Below, piece after piece: positions 14,391 to 23,043 of a DNA stretch of 44,931 nucleotides. Position 1 is the stretch's first letter. Every line of letters starts with the position of its first letter. The stretch covers positions 1 to 44,931 of the forward strand of contig JAJYLQ010000027.1 in NCBI GenBank assembly GCA_021787595.1, read 5' to 3'. The notes under the pieces were generated by a model. It was not told the origin of the DNA. It saw only the letters and a program-made list of their open reading frames with translations, and made no database searches. The position numbers were made by a program, and so were the translations under genes. The stretch comes from Chloroflexota bacterium (GTDB taxonomy: Bacteria > Chloroflexota > Anaerolineae > Anaerolineales > Villigracilaceae).

Positions 14391-15788
14391 ATGAGCATAC
14401 TCCAATTGATTGCTTACATCTGGAAGTTGTTTTTTCCGTGGGCTTTAGTAGTTGTTGTGATTGCCTCCACGCTATATGTTTATTTCTCAACTCACGAGAA
14501 TAGCGGCTCTAGGGGAGTGATCACCTATCTGGGTCATTTGATCGTGATAGGCCTGGGCTGGTTATTGGGGAGGTGGATTGGCCTTTTCCTAATCTCTTTA
14601 CCCATCTTGGTCTTTTATTATTATCTGTTGTTTCACCTTGCACTGGTTGTGGTACCGCTTTCTGATCCGGATAATTGGAGGGAATGGATACAGCGTTTTT
14701 TGTTACTCGTCTGGTATCAGTGGGGGGTTCAATACCCGCTCTGGATAGTGAGCGATACTGTGGGGCAGGGTGTTGAGATACGAATTCCAGGAGATCAGTT
14801 CGGATCGTTTGCACCCGGGCTTGTTTGGGCGCGCTCGCATCAAGTAGTTGGCCTGACTACGGGGTTGGCTTTTTCGGGCGTCAGACAGTCAGGGGTGGTA
14901 TTTACAAAAGCGTATGAGCGCCCGCTCGGTGTTGTAGATTTGAGAATCCAATTACGTACCTCCTGGATTGAGGTAGTGTCTAGTGATGGCATTCCCTACA
15001 AAGCCTTGCTGTTTGCGGCTTTCGCGGCCGACAGAGAGAAATGGGACCGGGATCTATATCATCAACTCGTTCGGGAAAATCCATCATTGAGAAACGCAAA
15101 AGAGCCTGACCGCACCAGCGGTACTTACCACTTTTCGCGGGCACGATTACATGCTTTGTTCAGCACAATTGGTATAAGTTCCCCCTCCGATGACTCTTCA
15201 AAGCCCAAAACCATTGAATGGGACGAGAGCGCGCTCTATCAAATCGAAAGGGCAACACGTGAGATTCTCTCTCAACGGCGCCTCGATAACCTATGGCAGC
15301 CTGAAGATGATCGCAACAGTGTCAATGCAATGGATGAAATTGCTGGTGCCATAAGGGATAGATGCTTTCTTCAACTTAAGAAACGGGGAGTTCACTTGTA
15401 TAGCTGTCGGATTGTGAACTTCGAATTTCCAAGAATGGAGGCGCGAGAGGAAAAAGACGATGAAATCAGGCAAAAGCAACTGAAAGCTTGGAGCGCCGAC
15501 TGGCAACGCGAGGCCGAACAGACGCGTGCAGAAGGCAGGGCAGAAGCCGATCTCCTGAAACAGGAGGCGCGCGCCTACGCATACACAAATCTATTGACCG
15601 CCGTGGCTGAAGGCCTGCAAGAGACCCGCCTTCTTGATCCGCATATAGCGCATTACGTTATTGCTGTACGATTTGTCAGCGCAATGGAGGGATTAATCGA
15701 AGAGCAGCCTGAAGGGGAAGAGTCCCGGGAAGCACGCACATCATTGGAGGAGGTAAAGAAAATGATCCCCTGGGCAACACGAGAGTAA
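14391..15788 (+). CDS. Membrane-anchored SPFH/band-7-like protein 1
   Basis: Not a family I can name precisely. Three hydrophobic segments (about 5-32, 44-60, 62-89) anchor the N-terminus. A beta-rich region follows with GVVDLRIQLRTSWIEVVSSDGI, matching the DLRxQ...T.DGI pattern shared with the other three large proteins of this cluster and typical of SPFH (stomatin/prohibitin/flotillin/HflKC) domains. Residues ~375-425 are charged and helical (AEQTRAEGRAEADLLKQEARAYAYT), like SPFH stalks that form the walls of cage assemblies. GC is lower than in the flanking genes. Seven bases separate it from the next gene. Likely role: a membrane scaffold or microdomain organiser (inference). Confidence 0.72.
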   Translation: MSILQLIAYIWKLFFPWALVVVVIASTLYVYFSTHENSGSRGVITYLGHLIVIGLGWLLGRWIGLFLISLPILVFYYYLLFHLALVVVPLSDPDNWREWIQRFLLLVWYQWGVQYPLWIVSDTVGQGVEIRIPGDQFGSFAPGLVWARSHQVVGLTTGLAFSGVRQSGVVFTKAYERPLGVVDLRIQLRTSWIEVVSSDGIPYKALLFAAFAADREKWDRDLYHQLVRENPSLRNAKEPDRTSGTYHFSRARLHALFSTIGISSPSDDSSKPKTIEWDESALYQIERATREILSQRRLDNLWQPEDDRNSVNAMDEIAGAIRDRCFLQLKKRGVHLYSCRIVNFEFPRMEAREEKDDEIRQKQLKAWSADWQREAEQTRAEGRAEADLLKQEARAYAYTNLLTAVAEGLQETRLLDPHIAHYVIAVRFVSAMEGLIEEQPEGEESREARTSLEEVKKMIPWATRE

Positions 15789-15795
15789 GTGCATT

Positions 15796-17142
15796 ATGGC
15801 ACCTCAGGACGCTCGTGAAAATCGAAGTAAAGGGCTGCGCCTGTATTTAGCGATTCGTTCCATGAATCGCGGCCCCAGGCAACTTCTGCTTGTGGGTGTT
15901 CCTTTTCTGTTAATTTTCCTTTGGATAGCCCTTGTCTCTCCTTTCCTGTCTTTCCACTTTGGGTACGTGAAATGGTTTGGGACGACAACCTTCTCTCTTA
16001 CACATCTACCGACCTGGCTGGCAATTTCGCTGCCCGCGATAATACTATTTTTGGCGGGTGTTCACTTTTTGCTCCATACAAGCCAGGCCTTCGTCTGTGG
16101 GCTCTATCATCCCCCCTCCGAAACCGAATCTGAAATCAAAGAAAGGATATGGCACAGGCTTTGGGGTTTACAAGGATTATCCTTCTACAACTATATAGTT
16201 ATAAAAGATACGCAACTGGCACCAAACATTCAATGGAGCACCTGGCTGGGCGGTCCTACCTATCTAATCATTAACGATGGTGCCGCTGTGTACTTGGAGC
16301 GCGGCAATCGTTTCTCGCGTGTAGTTGGCGCTGGATTCCCAGTACCACACCTTAACGCCCGAGAAACCATCAAAGCCGTGGTGGATTTACGACCTCAGAC
16401 AAGGCGTGCCAGTGTAAGCGCATGGACCAACGACGGCATCAAGGTCACCATCAAGGTACAAGTGGAATTTCAAATTGAATCAAATCCTGTTCGAGACTCC
16501 AGCAACTCGAAACTGGTTTATTCCTTCGATCCACAGGCAGTGTGTAAGGCTGTTGAATACACTGCTGTTCGAATGCGAGAAGGGAAGTTGCAAGAGGTAG
16601 ATTGGCGCGAAGGCACCATGGGAAGCGTAACAGGCCTCCTGGCTCATCATATTTCCAGTCACCGCCTAGACGAGTTATTCATCCGCAACCAAGGTGATGG
16701 CCAAATGCTATCTCTTCAAGTGATAAGTACGTTGCTTGAAAAATCAGATAAACGTCTCAGAGAAGCTATTGGAGTTCACGTTACCAGCCTGCAGATTATT
16801 GAAGTTTCGACACCTTCAGAAATACGCCACCAACGATTAAATGTATGGGGTGCCCAAAAAGACAGCCTGATCACACGGATACAAGGTGAAGCTCAGGCAT
16901 ACAAGATTCGCACTATCGAAGAGGCAAGAGCCAAGGCGCAACGCGATTTGATTGTGGCAATTACAAAGAGCCTCGGACGAGTGGATGATCCCTCCCGCTT
17001 GCCCGAACCTCTACTTTTGTCGCTATCCGGAATCCTGGACCAAGGCTTGAAAGATCCCCTCGTCCAAACGTACATGGCCAGAGAAACTCTGGACGCGTTA
17101 GCCAGACTGAAGGATTTGCTCACTACCGATTCACAGGAGTAA
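15796..17142 (+). CDS. Membrane-anchored SPFH/band-7-like protein 2
   Basis: Two membrane segments (about 29-52 and 73-95) precede an SPFH-type region starting GGPTYLIINDGAAVYLERG. It continues VVDLRPQTRRASVSAWTNDGIKVTIKVQVEFQI, which is the clearest band-7 match in the cluster, then YSFDPQAVCKAVEYTA. The C-terminal part (GEAQAYKIRTIEEARAKAQRDLIVAI) is the Ala/Glu-rich helix seen in flotillin and HflK-like proteins. Paired with the preceding gene, it could form a hetero-oligomer as HflK and HflC do. The next gene starts one base after its stop. Same low-GC codon style as gene 1. Confidence 0.78.
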   Translation: MAPQDARENRSKGLRLYLAIRSMNRGPRQLLLVGVPFLLIFLWIALVSPFLSFHFGYVKWFGTTTFSLTHLPTWLAISLPAIILFLAGVHFLLHTSQAFVCGLYHPPSETESEIKERIWHRLWGLQGLSFYNYIVIKDTQLAPNIQWSTWLGGPTYLIINDGAAVYLERGNRFSRVVGAGFPVPHLNARETIKAVVDLRPQTRRASVSAWTNDGIKVTIKVQVEFQIESNPVRDSSNSKLVYSFDPQAVCKAVEYTAVRMREGKLQEVDWREGTMGSVTGLLAHHISSHRLDELFIRNQGDGQMLSLQVISTLLEKSDKRLREAIGVHVTSLQIIEVSTPSEIRHQRLNVWGAQKDSLITRIQGEAQAYKIRTIEEARAKAQRDLIVAITKSLGRVDDPSRLPEPLLLSLSGILDQGLKDPLVQTYMARETLDALARLKDLLTTDSQE

Positions 17143-17143
17143 T

Positions 17144-18640
17144 ATGACCGACGAGATTGTTACTATTTTAAGAGATTACTTATCTTTCGATCTTCAGGAA
17201 AAAAATCCCTCATCCGAAGATGCGCTGCTCAAAAGCTGGATGTTAGAGATGTTGGCTCTGTGTCGGGATGCGGACAGTTTTGAAAAGGCCAAGGCGAAAA
17301 TAGAACCTCGGAGTAACCAATACTCCTCGACGATCGATTTCAACAAAAAAGTGCCATATTCGTCCTTGTTATTATTCTATATCTTTTACAAATGGGGAAA
17401 ATTCCACGAGGCCATAATATTTGCAAAACATGCCAACGAAGAGTTCGAACAACGTGGAATGACGCACAATCAAGCTATTGCTCTTTGGGTCGGTGCATTG
17501 GCATACAAGCAGGAGAAACGCTTCGAAGATGCACAAAAAGATATCAGCGAGGCACTCGGACTGATGGAGAAGAAATTGTCTGATTGCCGAAACTTTACAC
17601 CGATGAAGGTAAGACAAAAGAATTACGAAAATATCTGCGAAATACTGCGTCAAATCAATGATCGCTTGAAGGAGAGAATTCCAAAGACCGTCCCCCCTGG
17701 CGCCTCTGTTCGTACTCCTCCTCCCAGGCCTACGGATGAACAATCAGGTTCCCGTGGAACTTCTACTCCTAATCATCCAGAACCTCCGACAGGACAAACA
17801 GGAGGACCGGGAAATGATGAGGGCATTCCCCTTGTTACATCCCCCACGCCACGAATCGAGGTAAATATTCCAATAGATATTACATTGTCCAATTTAATGA
17901 AATCAGCGATATCTTCAGAAGTGGAGGCTCCCGTCACCCTACGTACAGTGAACTACAACGAAATCGAAGCGCCAATCGATACGAGCGCGATAAATGTGAA
18001 CGATGTCAAGTCCCTCGCTAGCGCAGATGCCGCAAGCCTGAACGTCGCACTTCCGGCAGCAAAGTCCAGTCCACACGACACAGAGCTGTCTATTCAGGAA
18101 GGAGAAATCGTCGAAGAGATATCGCTCCCCTGGCTGGACTTCATTGATGTTGCAGCGCAAGCTGATCCTGACGGCTACCATCTTCGCTTGGATTCTCCCC
18201 AAAAAGTTCCAACTGCGATCAGCCATATCATCATTGAAGATAGAGACTGTACTATCCATGCGCTGAAGAAAACCTCTGCTAGAATTGATCGAATCATCAA
18301 GCTGGTCGCATCAAGGAGATATGCTTGGATCAAGGTGGTACACGACAGCATGAAAAACTTCGACCCGCCAATCGAAGAGGGCGATTACATCCTTTACTAT
18401 GAATGTAATACCCCGCCTCCAGAAGCCAGCATCGTAGTTGTAAGCGAAACTGATGAAACCAAAGAAGAAGAGCGGATATTGGTGAAGCAGTATAGTAAGA
18501 TTGATAACTGCCTATATTCTTACAACAACGAGAAAAAGTATGCCCCCCGTCCGCCATGTGAACATTGCCGGATTGTAGGAATCGTTGTTGCTGTGGCAAA
18601 ACCCAACAACCCAGAGCGAAGGAACCGAATCGGGAGGTAA
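17144..18640 (+). CDS. TPR protein with C-terminal LexA/S24-like protease domain
   Basis: Residues ~70-175 form helical repeats of TPR type (SSLLLFYIFYKWGKFHEAIIFAKHA, AIALWVGALAYKQEKRFEDAQKDI). A Pro/Ser/Thr-rich linker spans ~180-235. Residues ~393-486 resemble the peptidase S24 domain of LexA: VVHDSM with Ser402, PPIEEGDYILYY, then ILVKQ with Lys448 at the spacing of the Ser-Lys dyad, and RIVGIVVAV closing the fold. No helix-turn-helix is present, so it is not a LexA repressor. It lies in an operon with membrane SPFH proteins, overlapping neither but spaced by 1-4 bases. A signal-responsive self-cleaving or regulatory protease role is inferred, not shown. Confidence 0.68.
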   Translation: MTDEIVTILRDYLSFDLQEKNPSSEDALLKSWMLEMLALCRDADSFEKAKAKIEPRSNQYSSTIDFNKKVPYSSLLLFYIFYKWGKFHEAIIFAKHANEEFEQRGMTHNQAIALWVGALAYKQEKRFEDAQKDISEALGLMEKKLSDCRNFTPMKVRQKNYENICEILRQINDRLKERIPKTVPPGASVRTPPPRPTDEQSGSRGTSTPNHPEPPTGQTGGPGNDEGIPLVTSPTPRIEVNIPIDITLSNLMKSAISSEVEAPVTLRTVNYNEIEAPIDTSAINVNDVKSLASADAASLNVALPAAKSSPHDTELSIQEGEIVEEISLPWLDFIDVAAQADPDGYHLRLDSPQKVPTAISHIIIEDRDCTIHALKKTSARIDRIIKLVASRRYAWIKVVHDSMKNFDPPIEEGDYILYYECNTPPPEASIVVVSETDETKEEERILVKQYSKIDNCLYSYNNEKKYAPRPPCEHCRIVGIVVAVAKPNNPERRNRIGR

Positions 18641-18644
18641 AACA

Positions 18645-19283
18645 ATGGTAATGATATTAGAGGCCTTTTCAAAAATGGCAGCAAGTGTTGTCCCGTTTGT
18701 ACCGATGATCTCAGCAATATCGGATATCTTCTTGGCTATTGCCGCAATAGTAGGTATCCAAGGCCTACACCAGTGGCGGCTTCAACTGAAATTTGGAGAT
18801 CAATATAAAACTGCTCACAGCATATGGGGATTGTCCCTTCGCTTCAAAAGGGAATTTGAGTTGATAAGGCATCAAGCGCCCTTGAGCCTTTTAACGGAAG
18901 ATGAGGCAGGAGAATCTGAGTGGATAGCGAACAGCCAGCGCCTAGTGGGTGATTTCTACGAACGCAAGCATCACATAGATATGTTATATGAAATAACCGA
19001 AAAGCTCTACAACGCGAGCATAGAAGTGGAAGGCTACCTAGGCGAAAGAGAGGCTGAAATCACGCTGCCATTTGAGGAGGCATACAAAAAGCTGTTTGAG
19101 GCTTTCGGGGATTACGAAAAACTCATTCATTCTTTGGAATCTCAAACTTGTAATCAAGAAACAATTGAGAAATTTCAAAGAAGCCGCCCTGTCCTATTTC
19201 CCGCCGATGGTGATTTGCTAGAGGCCCAAGTGCGAACCGCCGTCAGAGATACAGAAAAAAGACTCTCCAAGTACCTCAAATAG
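18645..19283 (+). CDS. Small membrane protein of the SPFH cluster, unknown function
   Basis: The ATG at 18645 has GGGAGGT upstream and follows the S24-like gene by four bases; an in-frame codon at 18585 lies inside that gene and is unlikely. Residues ~12-38 (AASVVPFVPMISAISDIFLAIAAIVGI) form a membrane hairpin or segment. The remaining ~170 residues are charged and helical (ITEKLYNASIEVEGYLGEREAEI), predicted cytoplasmic. I recognise no family. Its place suggests an accessory subunit of the cluster. Last gene of the low-GC half. Confidence 0.65.
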   Translation: MVMILEAFSKMAASVVPFVPMISAISDIFLAIAAIVGIQGLHQWRLQLKFGDQYKTAHSIWGLSLRFKREFELIRHQAPLSLLTEDEAGESEWIANSQRLVGDFYERKHHIDMLYEITEKLYNASIEVEGYLGEREAEITLPFEEAYKKLFEAFGDYEKLIHSLESQTCNQETIEKFQRSRPVLFPADGDLLEAQVRTAVRDTEKRLSKYLK

Positions 19284-19530
19284 AGGTCTGTATGAGCTTG
19301 CGGAGTGTATAAGATAAAACGAGGGATCAAGTATCAGCTATCGCCACGGCTCCTGAGAGTTTCTGCGCCCTCAGACTCTCCCACTTTACCTCGCCTAAAA
19401 GTTAGTCGTCGCACGTTCCTCTCTTTCAGAAAGTATTTGATGTGATCTGAACAAGCAAACACGCGGATGCTATCCCACACTCCTAACTTCATCCCCTGAT
19501 TTCCCTGTTTTGTTATAAAATCTTCCAGCA
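19284..19530 (+). other. Spacer between the two halves of the SPFH cluster
   Basis: No ORF of interest and no obvious terminator. CTCCTGAGAGT and ACTCTCCCAC-like segments are weakly complementary. TATAAA at 19514-19519 could be a -10 element giving a nearly leaderless transcript for the next gene, but no -35 box is visible. Confidence 0.35.
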
Positions 19531-21117
19531 ATGGAAGAGATACCGTTTTATCAAAAACCCTGGTTCCGCGGTCTGATTTTGGGATTCCTCCTGCTGGGCA
19601 TGTACGCGTACAGCGTCTGGCAGCGGGGCCTGTGGGCAAATATCCTAGGCATCGCCTTTGACGTGATCGCGCTGGTGCTGCTTTTGCAGGCCGCCGTCTA
19701 TTTCTATGCCCAGTTCATCCTGCCGATTCGGACTCTCGAAGATCGCAGGAGGATCTTTAATCGTCTCTGGCTCCACGCCACGAACGGACACGGACCAGCC
19801 ATCTTCGTCAAGAACGGGCGGCTCGTGGAACGCGAAGGCGAGAGCGAAAAGATCGGGCCGGGCGTTCTGTGGCTGGATACTGCCAGCGCGGTCGTCACCC
19901 GCACGCCGACGGCGTACAAACAGGTGCTTGGCCCCGGCGTCCATTTTATTGACCGGTGGGAACAGATCGCCAGCGTCATCAGCCTGCATGCCCAGTCCCA
20001 GACAATCGGTCCTCACCGCGACGATGCTCCATTTGCGAAGCTGAAAGAAAACGCGAGCGAAGAGGAACGCAAAAGGCACGCCGATGTCCAGGACAGACGC
20101 GAAGCGGTCAGCGCCATCACGCGCGACGGCATCGAGATCATTCCCAACATCAGCGTTACGTTTAAGATTGATGCGGGGCCCGCGTCGCCCAGTGAAGCGG
20201 GATCCCGCTTCGGGTTCGACAAAGAAGCGGTGGAGAGAGCCGCGCGGGGCGAGGGCGTCAATCCCGATTCGATATCCGAGAGCGAACATCACGTCCCGTG
20301 GAATCAACTGCCCGCCATGATCGCGGCGGACTTGTGGAGGGAATATCTCAGCAAGTTCACGTTGAACCAGCTCTTCGAAGCCAGCCTCGACCCTCTGCCC
20401 GAAGTCCCGCAGCCCGAACCGCCTGCCCCGCCGCCGGAACCGCCGCCTCCGCCCGCGCCGACAAAAATCGGACTCTTTGCAAACGTTCTCAAGCGCATCA
20501 ACAATTCGCTGGAGAAGAGCCTGCAAGAGCAGGCTGCCGCCAATGTTGACCTGACCCAATCTGAATCGCGGGTTACAGAACCAGTTTCTGCAAGCAGCCT
20601 GCCTGTGGAATTAAAAAAGCAGACCGCGTTGCAGACGATCATGCAAATGATGCGGGCACGCATGACGCAGGCAGTCGTCCCGGTGTTGGACGAGGTTGGC
20701 CGGCCCGTCGAAGGATTCATTGCCAGCGACGAATTCAAAAAATTGAAGGAACGCGGACTGGCCGTTTCAAGCGTCAGTGTGGGCGCGCTGCGGTTCAATC
20801 CAACCATCGAGGCGCAGATCGTCCAGAACTGGACGACGAACTGGCTGATCAACGCAAAGGCCGACCGCCGCCGCATCGAGCGCCTTGATCTCGTCTACGG
20901 CGAAAGCGGAAGAATAAAGGCGCTTCAAGATCATGCCTTTTTCCTGAGCCAGGCAGTGACGAGGGATAAACCGCGCGATATTTCCTCCGCAGTCAAGACG
21001 CTGCTTCAACGCACGCAGGCGGAGATCAAGACGAACGACGGCCTTCTGCGGCGCGTGACCAATGAAGCCTCGGCGCTGGACGATATCATCAATTGGATGG
21101 AGTCAAAAGAGTTATGA
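19531..21117 (+). CDS. Membrane-anchored SPFH/band-7-like protein 3
   Basis: Two membrane segments (about 12-30 and 37-62) are followed by an SPFH-like region: HGPAIFVKNGRLVEREGE, GPGVLWLDTASAVV, VLGPGVHFI, then ITRDGIEIIPNISVTFKID, which parallels the TNDGIKVTIKV pattern of protein 2. FGFDKEAVERAARGE parallels YSFDPQAVCKAVEYT. A proline tract (~289-310) separates this from a helical C-terminal half. Here VLDEVGRPVEGFIASDEFKKLKERGLAVSSVSVG looks like the end of an SPFH core. GC is high, unlike proteins 1 and 2. The stop overlaps the next start (ATGA). Confidence 0.74.
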   Translation: MEEIPFYQKPWFRGLILGFLLLGMYAYSVWQRGLWANILGIAFDVIALVLLLQAAVYFYAQFILPIRTLEDRRRIFNRLWLHATNGHGPAIFVKNGRLVEREGESEKIGPGVLWLDTASAVVTRTPTAYKQVLGPGVHFIDRWEQIASVISLHAQSQTIGPHRDDAPFAKLKENASEEERKRHADVQDRREAVSAITRDGIEIIPNISVTFKIDAGPASPSEAGSRFGFDKEAVERAARGEGVNPDSISESEHHVPWNQLPAMIAADLWREYLSKFTLNQLFEASLDPLPEVPQPEPPAPPPEPPPPPAPTKIGLFANVLKRINNSLEKSLQEQAAANVDLTQSESRVTEPVSASSLPVELKKQTALQTIMQMMRARMTQAVVPVLDEVGRPVEGFIASDEFKKLKERGLAVSSVSVGALRFNPTIEAQIVQNWTTNWLINAKADRRRIERLDLVYGESGRIKALQDHAFFLSQAVTRDKPRDISSAVKTLLQRTQAEIKTNDGLLRRVTNEASALDDIINWMESKEL

Positions 21118-22913
21118 ACGGGCAGGCGCAGATTCCATCCGCGTGGCAGATCGAGCGGGAAAGGTTCAGGAAGCTGTTCCATGAATGGCTCGAAGCGCGG
21201 TCGAGCAAATTCTTCGACTTGAGCATTCACGGCCCCGCAGATCGCCGGTTCAGGATACTGGCGTTGGGCGCGGGTTTCATCGCTTTTGGATTTATCGTTC
21301 ACATCCTGCTTTATGTGTTCCCTGTTCTCGCACCGCCGCCCGCGGTCAGCCTGCAATCCTTTCTGGCCCCATCCTTTATCATCGTTTTTCAACTGCTCCT
21401 CATTCTGCTCATTCCCGCTTCGATTGCCATCAACATGGCGGGGAATTATCTTGCGGATGTCTTCGAACTCAAGGATGCGCGCAGCGCGTGGAAATTCATC
21501 AGCGAGTTGTCGCTGGGCGGCGCGAACGAAGTGCTTCACATCCGGGATGGCAAGATCGCGGAGGCGAGCCAGGATTCGCCCATCATGCTGATCGGCGGCC
21601 CGGGACGCGTCCTCGTCGAGTTCGACAGCGCGGCCTTGTTCGAAAAAACGGACGGGACGCCGCATGTGATCGGACCCGCGTCCCTCTACGCCGACAAATT
21701 GATTCTGGATGGCTTCGAGCGCCTCCGCGAACCGATCATCAACCTGCGCGACCAGTACATCGGCAATCCTTCCGCCGAGCCGATGACCATCGTCAGCCGC
21801 AGCCTGGACGGAATCCCCGTCAGCGCAATTGATGTCCGCGCGGTTTTCAGCATCCGCCGCGATGTCAAAGATTCAGAACCGACCATCGAATCGCCTTATC
21901 CCTTCGATCCCAGGAGCGTCGAAGATTTGATCTATCGGCAGGCGGTTCCTGTCCTGATCGAAGGCCCTCACCCATCCGGGCTTCCGTCTCATTGGACGAA
22001 TGCCATGCAGGGCCTGGTGCGCGGCGCGATCAGCGAATTCATGAGTCAGCATAAACTGGCCGAATATCTTTCGAGCATCGGCAAGCCGGAGATAGAGGCC
22101 TCGGAACATCAGGAAGACGCGATCCTGCGCGAGACTCTTCAATACTCCAGCGAGCCGCCTTCCGACACACCGTCATCGGCGCAGCCGCCCAGGTTCCACC
22201 CGCGCACGGAATTGAGCGAACTTTTCAGGCGATACACCGCGGGCTTCTCGAGACGGGCGCGGGAACGCGGCGTGGAACTGCATTGGATCGGACCCGGTAC
22301 GTGGAAGATTCCCGACCAGATCGCGAACGATGCCATCAGCAATCGCCACCTGGAAGCCTGGCGGCTCAACCGCGAGAACATGGCGCGTTCCGATCCGAGC
22401 GCGTTCGAACAGGTCAAGGACGAATCCTATCTCAACGAAAAGCTCCGGCTGATTCAAAATGTCCCGTTTGCGGCGCATCAAAAGAATCAGGAAATGTATT
22501 CGGAAAAGAAAAAACGGGTCGAGGCGCTTTTGCAATCCTACCTGGAACAGATGGGCGACGCGCTCGATGTTTATTACAAGAATCAGGCCCGCTCCGCGGA
22601 AGTGGATCAGATCGAAGAGGCGGTCCTTGCAATCGAGCAACTGCTGAACATTTCCGGCGGGTCGCACACCGTTGGCGGGGCCAGCTTGAGCCGCGTCAGA
22701 CCGAGGCCGTTCTCGCACAACGACGAAAGCGTGCCTCCCGCGCCGTCCTCCGAGGCCGAGGCGGAACAATACCGCATCCTGCTGACAAAGCTCGACGGCA
22801 ACTACAAATTGATCGAGCGCATGCTCGCGAGCGAAGCGGGCCGCCATCCCGGCCTGCCGCGCATCGAGTTGATCGAACGCATCAACACCCGCATGGAACG
22901 ATATGGAAGATAG
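21114..22913 (+). CDS. Membrane-anchored SPFH/band-7-like protein 4
   Basis: Begins at 21114 in an ATGA overlap with protein 3, so the two are coupled and probably co-assemble. Two membrane segments (about 47-70 and 84-108). The region SPIMLIGGPGRVLVEFDSA, EPIINLRDQYI, VSRSLDGIPVSAIDVRAVFSI and YPFDPRSVEDLIYRQ matches the shared pattern of the four paralogues step by step. A long helical tail follows (SYLEQMGDALDVYYKNQARSAEV), ending in a charged domain. 599 residues, the largest of the four. No enzyme motif seen. A role as half of a hetero-oligomeric membrane cage is inferred from the pairing. Confidence 0.74.
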   Translation: MNGQAQIPSAWQIERERFRKLFHEWLEARSSKFFDLSIHGPADRRFRILALGAGFIAFGFIVHILLYVFPVLAPPPAVSLQSFLAPSFIIVFQLLLILLIPASIAINMAGNYLADVFELKDARSAWKFISELSLGGANEVLHIRDGKIAEASQDSPIMLIGGPGRVLVEFDSAALFEKTDGTPHVIGPASLYADKLILDGFERLREPIINLRDQYIGNPSAEPMTIVSRSLDGIPVSAIDVRAVFSIRRDVKDSEPTIESPYPFDPRSVEDLIYRQAVPVLIEGPHPSGLPSHWTNAMQGLVRGAISEFMSQHKLAEYLSSIGKPEIEASEHQEDAILRETLQYSSEPPSDTPSSAQPPRFHPRTELSELFRRYTAGFSRRARERGVELHWIGPGTWKIPDQIANDAISNRHLEAWRLNRENMARSDPSAFEQVKDESYLNEKLRLIQNVPFAAHQKNQEMYSEKKKRVEALLQSYLEQMGDALDVYYKNQARSAEVDQIEEAVLAIEQLLNISGGSHTVGGASLSRVRPRPFSHNDESVPPAPSSEAEAEQYRILLTKLDGNYKLIERMLASEAGRHPGLPRIELIERINTRMERYGR

Positions 22914-22932
22914 AATCTTTTCTTGTAAGCGC

Positions 22933-23014
22933 GTCGTTGCGAGGAGTGGCGCCAAGGCGCCACGACGAAGCAATCTCCGTTTTTGAATCAAACGGGAGAT
23001 TGCCGCGCAATGAC
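22933..23014. repeat. Dispersed repeat of the TCATTGCGAG type, copy 1
   Basis: Starts GTCGTTGCGAGGAG, contains a TGGCGCCAAGGCGCCA hairpin and ACGAAGCAATCTCC, and ends GCGCAATGACAC. It fills the gap between the SPFH cluster and psuG. Related copies are at 28549-28650, 30549-30592 and 38227-38331. Confidence 0.88.
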
Positions 23015-23043
23015 ACGATAATAAGAGTAAATGGAATTTTATT

